NCBI GenBank assembly: GCA_963749365.1
Contig: CAVVME010000004.1
Coordinates: 496,001-560,000, forward strand
DNA: 64,000 nt
Source of the DNA: WHSW01 sp963749365
GTDB lineage: Bacteria; Actinomycetota; Thermoleophilia; Solirubrobacterales; 70-9
Direction: 5' to 3'
Each line of letters begins with the position of its first letter. The first letter of the stretch is position 1. The notes below the pieces were generated by a model, which worked only from the letters and a program-made list of their open reading frames with translations, searched no databases and was not told the DNA's origin. Made by a program: the position numbers and the translations under genes. Of the stretch, positions 1 through 8,347 are shown piece by piece.

Positions 1-373
1 GATCGCCCGCGAGCGTGTTCAGGAACACAGCCAGGGTCGCGGTCAGGGTCTTGCCCTCGCCCGTGCGCATCTCGGCGATCGTCCCCGAGTCGAGGACCAT
101 GCCGCCGATCAGCTGGACGTCGTAGTGGCGCTGGCCGAGGGTGCGCTTACCCGCCTCGCGACAGAGCGCGAACGCCTCCGGCAGCAGGTCGTCGAGCAGC
201 TCGCCGTCATCCGCGCGCCGGCGCAGCTCGTCGGCGCGCGCGCGGATCTCGCCGTCGTCGAGCAGCTCGATCTCGGGCTCGTAGCGGTTGATCGACTCGA
301 CGCGGCGCTCGTAGTCGCGAAACTTGCGGCCCTCGCCCAGCCGCAGGGCCTTGTCGATGATTCCCCGTGCCAC
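1..373 (-). CDS. secA: Protein translocase subunit SecA (N-terminal part, cut by window edge)
   Basis: SecA is the cytosolic ATPase motor that pushes preproteins through the SecYEG channel. Only the first 124 codons are present and the gene continues past the left edge. The protein begins VARGIIDKALRLGEG and reads on to IAEMRTGEGKTLTATL, the SecA Walker A region, then VFLNTLAGD, matching the start of nucleotide-binding domain 1 in order and spacing. The GTG at 371-373 is chosen because SecA homology begins there and a TACCCT -10-like hexamer ends 8 nt upstream, suggesting a leaderless transcript separate from the upstream hpf. Identity is secure; only the start is inferred. Confidence 0.95.
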   Translation of the reverse strand, partial: MARGIIDKALRLGEGRKFRDYERRVESINRYEPEIELLDDGEIRARADELRRRADDGELLDDLLPEAFALCREAGKRTLGQRHYDVQLIGGMVLDSGTIAEMRTGEGKTLTATLAVFLNTLAGD

Positions 374-381
374 CGCGACTC

Positions 382-387
382 AGGGTA
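382..387 (-). promoter_or_regulatory. -10-like element TACCCT for secA
   Basis: TACCCT on the minus strand matches TANNNT and lies 8 nt before the secA GTG, the spacing expected if transcription starts at or next to the start codon. No -35 or Shine-Dalgarno is obvious. Inferred from spacing only. Confidence 0.5.
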
Positions 388-432
388 CAGAGGGCCTTCG
401 CCGCGACAGGCGAGCCGCGCCGAGCGACTGGA

Positions 433-780
433 TCAGGCCTCGCGGCGGCGCAGTCGGCCGACCCAGCGACGCGACTTTGCCCGTCCGCGACGCTTCTCGC
501 GGTCGCGCTTGACCTGGCGGCGGATGTCCTCGGCGACCTCGTGGATCGAGTGCAGCATCTCCGGTGACGCCTCGCGCGCGCGCAGGGTCGCGCCCTTCAG
601 AAAGAGCGTGGCCTCGGCGATCTGGCTGTCCGAGATCGAGGGATTGCGCTCCTCGGTGAGCTCGACCTCGAGCGTCGCCAGGTCCGAGACCTGACGTCCG
701 ACCCGGGCAAAGCGCTTCTCGATCGCGTCCCGAAGCTCCTCGGTGACCTCGGTGTTGCGGCCTCTCACCTCGATCCTCAC
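433..780 (-). CDS. hpf: Ribosome hibernation promoting factor / sigma-54 modulation family, short form
   Basis: HPF/RaiA-family proteins bind the decoding centre of idle 30S subunits and inactivate ribosomes in stationary phase. The protein shows the single beta-alpha-beta-beta-beta-alpha domain (VRIEVRGRNTEVTEELRDAI at the start, a central block around LEVELTEERNPSISDSQIAEA, and the helix SIHEVAEDIRRQVKR). It has a very basic tail and no C-terminal dimerisation domain. The GTG at 778-780 is chosen because AAAGGAG lies 6 nt upstream; a longer reading to 816 would add 12 residues with no ribosome site. At 115 residues it resembles the short (enterobacterial-size) form, whereas actinobacterial HPF is usually the long form. 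It lies between comF and secA, a common position for hpf. Confidence 0.88.
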   Translation of the reverse strand: MRIEVRGRNTEVTEELRDAIEKRFARVGRQVSDLATLEVELTEERNPSISDSQIAEATLFLKGATLRAREASPEMLHSIHEVAEDIRRQVKRDREKRRGRAKSRRWVGRLRRREA

Positions 781-829
781 CCTTTGCTCCTTTCGCCGTC
801 GGTCGCGGTCGCCCAAATCGTACGCTCCC

Positions 830-1474
830 CTAGCCCAGCGCGCGGGCGAAGACCGCGCCCCGGACCTCGCTCGTCCCGGCGGCGCGCAGCGCGGCGGCAG
901 AGGCCGAGAGCGTCGCGCCGGTGGTCAGCACGTCGTCGACGATCAGCGCCCTGGGCGGAACCGAGCCGATCGCGTGCACGCGCGGCGGCGAGGCGAGTCG
1001 CTCGCCGCGCGGTCGACCGACTTGGCGACGGCCATTGGCGCGCCGCAGGACGGGCGCGCGCTGGAGCTCGAGCCGGGTCGCCAGCTCGCCGGCGATCAAC
1101 TCGGCCGGGTCGAAGCCGCGCCGCCGTCTGCGCAGCGGCGCCGCCGGCACCGGGACCACCGTCCACGGCCCCGGGTGACCGCCGAGCGCGCCGGCAATCG
1201 CGCGCCCGGCGATCGCCGCCAGACCGAGCCCGCCGCGAAACTTGAGCGCGGCCACCAGGCCGCGCGCGGCGCCGTCGTACGGGACCGCCCAGGTGACCGA
1301 TCCGAGGGCCGCGACGGCGCCTCGGCCCGGCGGCCCGGCGGCAATCGCGCGCCCGCAATCGGCGCAGACCAGCTCTTGCGCCGCGGTCTCCGCGCCGCAG
1401 ATCGCACACCGCGGTGGCACCAGCACGCTGCTGAGCTCGCGCAATACCTCGACCGCGTCCATGCCGGCGAGCAT
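830..1474 (-). CDS. ComF family phosphoribosyltransferase-like protein
   Basis: ComF-family protein of 214 residues. The N-terminal zinc-finger-like pairs are CAICG and CADCG (about residues 23-40). The C-terminal phosphoribosyltransferase domain has the PRPP-binding signature ALIVDDVLTTGATL near residue 180, plus the family blocks VPVPAAPLRRRRRGFDPAEL and VGRPRGERLASP. In competent bacteria ComF acts in DNA uptake with ComFA and PriA-like proteins; in actinobacteria the gene is usually found alone before hpf-secA, as here, and its role is not established. It follows thrC by 52 bp on the same strand. A second ATG four codons downstream is an equally possible start. Confidence 0.9.
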   Translation of the reverse strand: MLAGMDAVEVLRELSSVLVPPRCAICGAETAAQELVCADCGRAIAAGPPGRGAVAALGSVTWAVPYDGAARGLVAALKFRGGLGLAAIAGRAIAGALGGHPGPWTVVPVPAAPLRRRRRGFDPAELIAGELATRLELQRAPVLRRANGRRQVGRPRGERLASPPRVHAIGSVPPRALIVDDVLTTGATLSASAAALRAAGTSEVRGAVFARALG

Positions 1475-1526
1475 GCCCGCCCGGTGACGGCCGGTGGCGC
1501 GCGCAACGTCAAGGATTCGGCGCGGC

Positions 1527-2561
1527 TCAGTCGAAGATCGCGCGCTCGACCGCGGCCAGGTCGTCGTCGCAGCCGACCACCGGTGGCGCGGCGGCGAGCG
1601 CCGTGTCGGGGTCCTTGAGCCCGTGGCCGGTGAGCACGCAGACGACCGAAGCGGGTGGCTCGCCGCCCGGCGCAGCGGGGAGCCCGCGGGCGAGGATCCC
1701 GGCCACCGAGGCGGCGGAGGCGGGCTCGCAGAAGATCCCCTCGCTGGTGGCGAGCAGACGGTAGGCGTCGAGGATCTGCTCGTCGGAGACCGCCTCGACC
1801 CGTCCCCGCGAGTCGGTGAACGCCGCCATCGCCTCCTCCCAGCGCGCGGGCTTGCCGATCCGGATCGCCGAGGCGACCGTGTCGGGCTCGGCGACCGGCT
1901 CGCCGTGGACCAGCGGCGCCGCGCCGGCGGCCTGGAACCCGTACAACAGCGGCGCGCTCTCGAGCTCGGTGAAGCCGCGCCACCAGGCGGTCACGTTGCC
2001 GGCGTTGCCGACCGGGATCGCGATCGCGCCGGGCGCTTCGCCGAGCTCCTCGACGACCTCGAACGCCGCCGTCTTCTGGCCCTCGATCCGGTGGGGGTTG
2101 ACCGAGTTGACGAGCTCGACCGGGTGCTCGGCGGCGAGCGCGCGGACGATCTCCAGCGCCCGATCGAAGCTCCCCCGCAGCGCGATCACCCGCGCACCGC
2201 AGATCAATGCCTGCGCCAGCTTGCCGATCGCGATCTTGCCCTCGGGAACGATCACCGCTCCGCGCAGACCGGCGCGGGCGGCGTAGGCGGCGGCGCTCGC
2301 CGCCGTGTTCCCGGTCGAGGCACAGATCACCGCCTCTGCGCCGGCTCCCTTGGCTCGCGAGACGGCGACGGTCATGCCGCGGTCCTTAAAGCTCCCGGTC
2401 GGGTTCGCGCCCTCGAGCTTGAGCAGGACCCGGGCGCCGACCCGCTCGGAGATCGCAGGCGCTTCGACAAGCGGGGTCGAGCCCTCGTTCAGGGTCACGA
2501 TCGGGTCGCCGGGCTCGAGCCCGAGCCGATCGCGGTAGCGCTCGATCAGCGGCCTGGTCAT
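1527..2561 (-). CDS. thrC: Threonine synthase
   Basis: PLP-dependent threonine synthase, converting O-phosphohomoserine to threonine and phosphate, the last step of threonine synthesis. At 344 residues it is the short actinobacterial form. The PLP lysine is K59 in PTGSFKDRGM; the substrate/cofactor loop ICASTGNTAAS and the phosphate-binding PVGNAGNVTAWW follow in the usual order. It starts 11 nt after the GNAT gene and is followed by comF. The pathway partner hom lies two genes upstream, but homoserine kinase (thrB), often adjacent, is absent from the window. Confidence 0.96.
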   Translation of the reverse strand: MTRPLIERYRDRLGLEPGDPIVTLNEGSTPLVEAPAISERVGARVLLKLEGANPTGSFKDRGMTVAVSRAKGAGAEAVICASTGNTAASAAAYAARAGLRGAVIVPEGKIAIGKLAQALICGARVIALRGSFDRALEIVRALAAEHPVELVNSVNPHRIEGQKTAAFEVVEELGEAPGAIAIPVGNAGNVTAWWRGFTELESAPLLYGFQAAGAAPLVHGEPVAEPDTVASAIRIGKPARWEEAMAAFTDSRGRVEAVSDEQILDAYRLLATSEGIFCEPASAASVAGILARGLPAAPGGEPPASVVCVLTGHGLKDPDTALAAAPPVVGCDDDLAAVERAIFD

Positions 2562-2572
2562 CTCAGACCGAT

Positions 2573-3013
2573 CTAGCCCCGCAGGCGCTTGCGGAAGAAC
2601 ACCCGGGAGTAGCCCTGCTCGCTGCGCCGGTCGTACTCCTCATAGCCGAACCGCGCGTAGAAGCCGAAGTTCTCGGTCATCCGCTCGTGCGCGTTGACGC
2701 GAATCTCGCCGAACCCGTGCCGGACCGCGTCCTGCTCGGCGAACGCGATCAGCTCTCGCCCGAGCCCGGCGCCCTGCTCTGCGGGCTCGACCGCGACCAG
2801 GTCGATGTGGGCCCGATCGCCACGGCTGCCGGTCACCACCACCCCGGCGACGGGGTCGCCGATCACATGCACCTCGCCGCGCTGGATCCGCTCGGCGTAG
2901 TCGGTGTTCATCGGCGCCGGGCGGCGGCCGATCCGCGGCACGTAGTGGGCGAACGCGCTCTCGACGACGCCGGTCACCGCGTCGACGTCGGTTGGCCGGG
3001 CGGGCCGGATCAA
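2573..3013 (-). CDS. GNAT family N-acetyltransferase
   Basis: A 146-residue GCN5-related acetyltransferase, expected to transfer acetyl from acetyl-CoA to an amine; the substrate is unknown. The N-terminal strand LIRPARPTDVDAVTGVV, the acetyl-CoA loop VEPAEQGAGLGRELIAFAEQ (a Q/RxxGxG/A motif) and the C-terminal FGFYARFGYEEYDRR are typical of the fold. The TTG at 3011-3013 is chosen because it overlaps the hom stop (TTGA) and AGGAGGA lies 6 nt upstream; a longer reading would overlap hom by more than 100 bp. It sits translationally coupled between hom and thrC, which is unusual. Confidence 0.85.
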   Translation of the reverse strand: MIRPARPTDVDAVTGVVESAFAHYVPRIGRRPAPMNTDYAERIQRGEVHVIGDPVAGVVVTGSRGDRAHIDLVAVEPAEQGAGLGRELIAFAEQDAVRHGFGEIRVNAHERMTENFGFYARFGYEEYDRRSEQGYSRVFFRKRLRG

Positions 3014-4236
3014 ACGAACTCCTCCTCGATCACGCGGATCGCGCGCGGCGGCGAGCGCAGGAAGTCGAGCTCGCCGATCTCGGCCAGGGCGGCCTCGAAG
3101 CGCCGCTCGGCGCACTCGTGGATCACCATCACCAGACGCGCGTCGTCGCCGAGCCCGCGCTGGACGACGCTCTGGACCGAGATCTCGTTGCGCCCGAGCA
3201 CGTCCGCGATTCGCGCCAGCACCCCCGGGCGGTCGGCGACCTCGAGGTGCAGGTAGAAGGATGAGGAGACCTCGCTCACCCTGGGCAGCTCGCGGCGCAG
3301 CCGGTGCACAGGCGCCTCGCCGGCGAGGATCGAGACGACGTCTCCGAGCACCGCGGTCGCGGTCTCGACCCCACCGGCGCCCGGGCCCGACATCGTGATC
3401 TCGGTGATCGAGGGGGCCTCGACCATGACCGCGTTGAACGGGCCCTCGACCGGGGCCAGCGGATGGCCGCGATAGAGAAAGCAGGGAAAGACGCGGACGC
3501 TGATCCCGTCCCCGATCAGCTCCGCGACGCCGAGCAGCTTCAGCGAGAGGCCGAGCTCCTTCGCATAGGCGAGGTCGTCCGGCTGGATCTCGGTGATCCC
3601 CTCATAGGAGACGTCCTCGAGCGCGACGTGGGTGTGAAAGGCGAGCCTGGCGAGAATCGCCATCTTCGCCGCCGCGTCGGCACCCCCGACATCGTCGCTC
3701 GGGTCGGCCTCGGCGTAGCCGAGCTCCTGGGCACGGGCGAGGGCGTCGGCGTAGGAGGCGCCGGTGCCGGCCATCTCGGAGAGGATGAAGTTGGTGGTCC
3801 CGTTGACGATCCCGAACACCTTGGTGATCTCGGTCGCCGCGAGGCTCTCCTGGATCACGCGGATCACCGGTACGACCCCGGCCACAGCGGCCTCGAAGCG
3901 GAGCTGGACCCCGTTCTCACGAGCGGCCTCGAACAGCTCCTCGCCGTGCTGGGCGACGAGCTGCTTGTTCGCGGTCACCACGTGGCGCCCCGCGCGCAGC
4001 GCCCGGAGCACGTACTCGCGGGCCGGATCGATCCCGCCGATCAGCTCGACCACGATCTCGCTGCGCTCGAGGATCTGCTCGAAGTCGCCCTCCGAGCGAC
4101 GCAGGACCCCCGCGAGCTCGAGCGGGCGTCCCCCAGCCGCCTCGATCTCGGCCGCGCTGTCGGCGACGAGGCCGGCGAAGGCGCCGCCGACCGTCCCCCG
4201 GCCCAAGAGGCCTATGTGCGCCACCTCGTCGGTCAT
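3010..4236 (-). CDS. hom: Homoserine dehydrogenase with ACT domain
   Basis: NAD(P)H-dependent reduction of aspartate semialdehyde to homoserine, the branch point toward threonine and methionine. The N-terminal Rossmann motif is IGLLGRGTVGGAF; the catalytic domain carries VVTANKQLVA, IVNGTTNFIL and the block ELGYAEADPSDDVGGADAA. A C-terminal ACT domain begins around residue 320 (FYLHLEVADRPGVLARIADV), the usual site for threonine feedback. At 408 residues it is close to the normal monofunctional size. Its ATG overlaps the lysA stop as ATGA, and its stop overlaps the GNAT start, so lysA-hom-GNAT are probably translationally coupled. Confidence 0.96.
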   Translation of the reverse strand: MTDEVAHIGLLGRGTVGGAFAGLVADSAAEIEAAGGRPLELAGVLRRSEGDFEQILERSEIVVELIGGIDPAREYVLRALRAGRHVVTANKQLVAQHGEELFEAARENGVQLRFEAAVAGVVPVIRVIQESLAATEITKVFGIVNGTTNFILSEMAGTGASYADALARAQELGYAEADPSDDVGGADAAAKMAILARLAFHTHVALEDVSYEGITEIQPDDLAYAKELGLSLKLLGVAELIGDGISVRVFPCFLYRGHPLAPVEGPFNAVMVEAPSITEITMSGPGAGGVETATAVLGDVVSILAGEAPVHRLRRELPRVSEVSSSFYLHLEVADRPGVLARIADVLGRNEISVQSVVQRGLGDDARLVMVIHECAERRFEAALAEIGELDFLRSPPRAIRVIEEEFV

Positions 4237-5552
4237 TGGTCGCGGGCGGTCAGATCCTCGTAGCTCTCGCGGCGGACGACGACGCGGGCGTCGCCGTCGC
4301 GGCAGAAGACGACCGGCGGCCGCGGCACGCCGTTGTAGTTCGAGGCCATCGCATAGCCGTACGCCCCGGTCGCCGGCGTGACCAGGAGATCACCGCGGCG
4401 GGGCGCCGCGAGGACCGCGTCCCGGACGATCACGTCGCTCGACTCGCAGTGCATACCGGCGATCGTCGCGGTCGTCTCGGGCGCGGCGTCCGCCCGGTCG
4501 GCGATCAACGCCTCGTAGCGCGAGCCGTAGAGCATCGGTCGCAGGTTGTCCGACATCCCGCCGTCGACGGCGACGTAGGTGCGCACGCCCGGGATCTCCT
4601 TCACCGTGCCCACCGTGTAAACGGTGATCCCGGCGTTGCCGACCAGCGAGCGGCCCGGCTCGACCAGGATCCGCGGGAGCCAGCCGAAGACCCGTTCGAC
4701 CCCGGCGACCTTGACCTCGACATAGGCCTCGATCGACGGGGGGTCGTCGGCCGCCGTGTAGGCGATCCCGAGCCCGCCGCCGATATTGAGCATCCGGCAC
4801 CAGGACGGATCGGCGAGCTCGCCGAGCGCCTCGATCGCCCGCACGTACGGTTCGAGCTCGAAGATCTGCGAGCCGATGTGGGCGTGCAGGCCGACCAGGT
4901 CGAGCCGCTTCGAGGCGAGCACCGCGTCGACAGCGCCCGCGGCGAGGCCGTCGGCGAGGCCGAGCCCGAACTTGGAGTCGAGCTGCCCGGTCTGAACGTG
5001 AGCGTGGGTCTCGGCCCGGACCCCCGGCGTGACCCGGATCAGGACCCGCTGGCGGGTGCCGGCCTCGGCGCAGGCCGCGTCCAGGCGGTCGATCTCCTCC
5101 AGCGAGTCGCAGATCACGTGCCCGACGCCGGCGGCGACCGCGCGGTGAAGCTCGGCATCGCTCTTGTTGTTGCCGTGCACGTGCACGCGCCCGGGGTCGA
5201 AGCCCGCTCGCAGCGCCATGTGCAGCTCGCCGCCCGAGGCCACGTCGACCGAGAGCCCCTCCTGCTCGAAGACCCGGTAGGCAGCGGTGAACGGCGCCGC
5301 CTTGCTCGCGTAGACGACCTCGAAGTCCTCGCTGCGGCCGCCGAACGCCTCCAGGTATCGGCGGGCGCGCGAGCGCATGTCGTCCTCGGCGTAGATGTAG
5401 GCGGGGGTGCCGAACTCGCGGCCCAGCTCGACCACGTCGCAACCGGCGACCTCGAGGTGGCCGCGGTCGTTGACCCGGCTGCCGCGCGGATACACGGTCG
5501 ACCCCGCGATCGGGTCGCTCCCTGCCCTGGCCTGGCTCGTCTCGGTGCTCAT
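4233..5552 (-). CDS. lysA: Diaminopimelate decarboxylase
   Basis: PLP enzyme converting meso-diaminopimelate to lysine, competing with peptidoglycan synthesis for the same substrate. Fold-III decarboxylase of 439 residues: PLP lysine K84 in VVYASKAAPF, the glycine loop LNIGGGLGIAY, the phosphate/active-site block LVEPGRSLVGNAG, and the catalytic cysteine block GMHCESSDVI. An ATG at 5550-5552 starts the reading. It follows the M23 hydrolase gene by 52 bp on the same strand, so it may share the riboswitch-controlled transcript, and it overlaps hom by 4 bp. Confidence 0.96.
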   Translation of the reverse strand: MSTETSQARAGSDPIAGSTVYPRGSRVNDRGHLEVAGCDVVELGREFGTPAYIYAEDDMRSRARRYLEAFGGRSEDFEVVYASKAAPFTAAYRVFEQEGLSVDVASGGELHMALRAGFDPGRVHVHGNNKSDAELHRAVAAGVGHVICDSLEEIDRLDAACAEAGTRQRVLIRVTPGVRAETHAHVQTGQLDSKFGLGLADGLAAGAVDAVLASKRLDLVGLHAHIGSQIFELEPYVRAIEALGELADPSWCRMLNIGGGLGIAYTAADDPPSIEAYVEVKVAGVERVFGWLPRILVEPGRSLVGNAGITVYTVGTVKEIPGVRTYVAVDGGMSDNLRPMLYGSRYEALIADRADAAPETTATIAGMHCESSDVIVRDAVLAAPRRGDLLVTPATGAYGYAMASNYNGVPRPPVVFCRDGDARVVVRRESYEDLTARDQ

Positions 5553-5604
5553 TCGAGCGACCGATTGTGACGGCAGGGCGCCGGCGCTCGCCCGCAGCCG
5601 TGGA

Positions 5605-6771
5605 TCAGAGGTAGCCGAGCGGGTCGACGGCGCCGCCGTTGACGCGGATCTCGAAGTGCAGGTGGTCGCCGAAGCAGCTTCCGGTGCAGCCGACGTAGCC
5701 GATCACGTCGCCCTGACCGACGCTGGCGCCGACGCTGGTTGCGTAGCTGGACTGGTGCGCGTAGCAGGACGAGAGGCCACCGCCGTGATCGATGCAGGTG
5801 TAGTTGCCGTAGCCGCTGGTCGGCGCCGCGAGGATCACCCTGCCGCCCTGCGCGGCGCGGATCGGGGTTCCGGCGGGCGCCGCGATGTCGATCCCCTCGT
5901 GCATCCGCCCCCAGCGCCAGCCAAACGGCGAGGAGAGCGTCCCGTTGACGGGCCAGATCCAACCGCCGGAGGCGCCCTGGATCGGGCCCGCCGGCAGCGG
6001 GTCGGTGGAGGTGGACGAGGCGGCCTGGATCTGGGCCTGGATCTGGCCCTGGATGTCGCTGATGTCGCCCTCGAGCCGCTCGATGTCGGAGTGCACCTCG
6101 TCGAGCGCCGTCGCCTTCTGGTCACGAACCGCATCGAGCTCGGCCTCGCGGGCCTCGAGCTGCATCCGGGTGCGCTTGAGCTCGGCCTTCTTGGCGGCGA
6201 TCTCGTCGCGCGCCGCCTCGATCCGCGCCACGGTCTCGCGGGAGGCGTTGCGCAGCCCTCGGACCCGGCCGACGACGTCCGCGTCCTGCTCCTCGATCCG
6301 GCGCAGATACTCGTAGCGCTCGATCAGGTCGTCGAATCCGTCGGACTCGAGCATCACGGTGAGCACGTCGGGCTGGTCGGAGCGGTAGATCGCGACCAGC
6401 CGCCGGCGGAGGACGTTGAGCGAGCGCCGAAGCTCCGACCGCAGCTGCTCGAGCCGGTCCTTCTCGCGCCGAAGCTGGGCCTTGACCCGGTCGAGCTCGG
6501 CCTGGACGATCGCCTCCCGGTTGCGCAGCACGGCGACCTCGCCGGCAAGCTGATCGAGCTGGTCGTTGTAGCGCGAGAGCTCGGTCGAGAGCACGCCCTG
6601 GCGCTCCTGCTGCTGATCGAGCTCGGCCTGCTTTGTGTCGAGCTCGCCCTGCAGGTCCTGGGCCCGGGCCCCGCCGGCGCCGAGCAGGATCGCCACCGCG
6701 AGCAGGGCGACGCCGAGAGCGCCGGCCGCGACGCGTGCCTGAGGCGAAGTTCGGTTGTGGGCGGTGTCCAT
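5605..6771 (-). CDS. Secreted M23 murein hydrolase with N-terminal coiled coil (EnvC/NlpD-like)
   Basis: Exported peptidoglycan hydrolase or hydrolase activator, 388 residues. A signal peptide (about residues 10-38, ending GGARAQ) is followed by roughly 200 residues of coiled coil rich in E, R and L (residues 39-250). A C-terminal LytM/M23 domain carries the zinc ligands: HEGIDIAAP supplies H and D, and HLHFEIRVNG supplies the later histidines. Because the ligands are intact it may be an active metallo-endopeptidase, not a LytM activator without zinc. It is the first gene of the minus-strand run that continues into lysA, and its leader is a c-di-AMP riboswitch (6783-6920). Confidence 0.92.
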   Translation of the reverse strand: MDTAHNRTSPQARVAAGALGVALLAVAILLGAGGARAQDLQGELDTKQAELDQQQERQGVLSTELSRYNDQLDQLAGEVAVLRNREAIVQAELDRVKAQLRREKDRLEQLRSELRRSLNVLRRRLVAIYRSDQPDVLTVMLESDGFDDLIERYEYLRRIEEQDADVVGRVRGLRNASRETVARIEAARDEIAAKKAELKRTRMQLEAREAELDAVRDQKATALDEVHSDIERLEGDISDIQGQIQAQIQAASSTSTDPLPAGPIQGASGGWIWPVNGTLSSPFGWRWGRMHEGIDIAAPAGTPIRAAQGGRVILAAPTSGYGNYTCIDHGGGLSSCYAHQSSYATSVGASVGQGDVIGYVGCTGSCFGDHLHFEIRVNGGAVDPLGYL

Positions 6772-6782
6772 CTGCTGGTCGC

Positions 6783-6920
6783 CTGCGGAGTTAGCTGACG
6801 GGCTCGCGCTCTCGCGCTAGGCGCTTGCGGATCTCTGCGATCCACGCCATTCGCCCCGGTACGGGGTGGTTGGGTCCCCCGCTCCGCCGGGCTCGGGACC
6901 CGGACGGACTCGGCGATTGC
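6783..6920 (-). ncRNA. ydaO/yuaA-type cyclic-di-AMP riboswitch upstream of the M23 hydrolase
   Basis: On the minus strand the leader reads GGGGGACCCAACC, then a short hairpin and GGGGCGAAUGGCG, then a variable stem, and finally the 3' block AGCCCGUCAGCUAACUCCG directly before the M23 start. These are the conserved internal loops of the ydaO-yuaA class, which binds c-di-AMP and in actinobacteria typically switches cell-wall hydrolase genes off. A TACCCT -10 element lies just upstream at 6927-6932. A second copy at 24331-24470 shares an identical 24-nt stretch at its 3' end. Edges are approximate. Confidence 0.88.
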
Positions 6921-6926
6921 TCGCGC

Positions 6927-6932
6927 AGGGTA
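6927..6932 (-). promoter_or_regulatory. -10-like element TACCCT for the riboswitch-M23 transcript
   Basis: TACCCT on the minus strand lies about 7 nt before the 5' side of the c-di-AMP riboswitch, which is where transcription should begin. Matches TANNNT; no clear -35. Confidence 0.45.
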
Positions 6933-6996
6933 GCAATCAGGATGCCGGGCGCCGACCGGCCCCGGTCGGGCCCGGGTCAGGCCTGCAAGCGGGTTT

Positions 6997-8310
6997 TCAG
7001 GCGGCGCTTGGCGTCGCGGCGGCGGGCTCGGTGCCCTCCGCGGCGATCGCGGCCGCCTCGAGCAGCCGCTCCTGGTACTCGGCCACCTGCATCCGCGAGA
7101 TCACCAGGCGCTGGATCTCCGCCGTGCCCTCGAACAGCTCGTAGATCTTCGCGTCGCGAAACCACTTCTCGAGCGGGCACTCGGCGGTTGAAGCGAACGG
7201 GCCGACCACGTCCATCAGCGTCCGGGTGGCCCAGACCGCAACCTGACCGGCCTTGAGCTTCGACATCGAGCCCTGGCCGCCGGTCATCGGCATCCCGTTT
7301 CGGCCCATCCACGCGGCACGCTGGACGAGCAGGCGCGCGGCCTCGATCTCGGTCGCGACCTGGGCGAGGACCTGCTGGTTTGCCTGCCGCTCGAGCGGCG
7401 GGCGCCCGGCGGTCGAGCTGCGGTCGAGCACCACCTCGAACGGGTCCGCGGGCGGCGGCTCGTCGCCGAGATACGCGAGCGTCCACTCATACGCGGCCTG
7501 GGCGATGCCGAGCGCCGATGCCCCGACGATCGGCCGGGTGAGCTCGAAGGTCGCGAGCGCGTTCGACGCGCGCCCGGAGGACTCGCCCGAGCGGGCGCGC
7601 TCGAGCTTTCGCTCGAGCTTCTCGATCCCGCCGAGCAGGTTCTCGACCGGGATCCGGCACTCCTCGAGCACCACCTCGGCCGTGTGCGAGGCGCGGATCC
7701 CGAGCTTCGACTCCTTCTTGCCCTGGCGCAGGCCGGGAGTCCCCTTCTCGACTACGAACGAGGCCTGGCCGCGGTGGCCGAGCTCGGGGTCGACGGTCGC
7801 GACGACGACGTGGACGTCGGCGATCCCGCCGTTGGTGATGAAGACCTTGGTCCCGTCGAGAACCCACTCGTCACCGTCGCGTCTGGCCGTCGTCCGCAGG
7901 CTCTTGACGTCCGAGCCGGCCTGCGGCTCGGTGACCGCGTACGCCCCGAGCTTGACCTCGTCGCCGGCACCGAAGCACTCGGGCACCCAGCGCGCGATCT
8001 GCTCCGGCGTGCCCGATGCCGCCAGCCCGGCGGCAGCGAGCCCGGAGCCTGCGATCGCGAGGGCGATCCCGGCACAGCCCCAGTGCAGCTCCTCGGCGGA
8101 GATCACCCCGAACATCCCGTCGGGATCCGAGCCCATCCGCTGCAGGTGCTCGATTCCGCTCAGACCGTGCTCGCGGGCGCTTCGGATCGCCTCCCACGGG
8201 ATCGACTCCTCGGCGTCGTGCTTGGCCGCCACCGGCCGGATCACGTCGGTGGCGAACCTCCGGCACTGCGCCTTCAGCTCCAGGTGCTCGGCGTTGAGCG
8301 CGAAATCCAT
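6997..8310 (-). CDS. Acyl-CoA dehydrogenase
   Basis: FAD-dependent acyl-CoA dehydrogenase, 437 residues, catalysing alpha,beta-desaturation of an acyl-CoA in beta-oxidation. The sequence has the N-terminal helical domain, the flavin/substrate strand block YAVTEPQAGSDVKSLRTTA, the WVLDGTKVFITNGG motif, and the C-terminal KIYELFEGTAEIQRLVIS, in which the Glu of FEGT is the usual catalytic base. The ATG at 8308-8310 is preferred over an in-frame GTG two codons upstream, because AAGGAGG lies 8 nt before the ATG and only 2 nt before the GTG. A TetR-type palindrome (8348-8363) lies 38 nt upstream and matches one in front of the thiolase. Confidence 0.93.
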   Translation of the reverse strand: MDFALNAEHLELKAQCRRFATDVIRPVAAKHDAEESIPWEAIRSAREHGLSGIEHLQRMGSDPDGMFGVISAEELHWGCAGIALAIAGSGLAAAGLAASGTPEQIARWVPECFGAGDEVKLGAYAVTEPQAGSDVKSLRTTARRDGDEWVLDGTKVFITNGGIADVHVVVATVDPELGHRGQASFVVEKGTPGLRQGKKESKLGIRASHTAEVVLEECRIPVENLLGGIEKLERKLERARSGESSGRASNALATFELTRPIVGASALGIAQAAYEWTLAYLGDEPPPADPFEVVLDRSSTAGRPPLERQANQQVLAQVATEIEAARLLVQRAAWMGRNGMPMTGGQGSMSKLKAGQVAVWATRTLMDVVGPFASTAECPLEKWFRDAKIYELFEGTAEIQRLVISRMQVAEYQERLLEAAAIAAEGTEPAAATPSAA

Positions 8311-8347
8311 CCCCACAACCTCCTTGCCGGTCCTGCCTCGAAACCGA

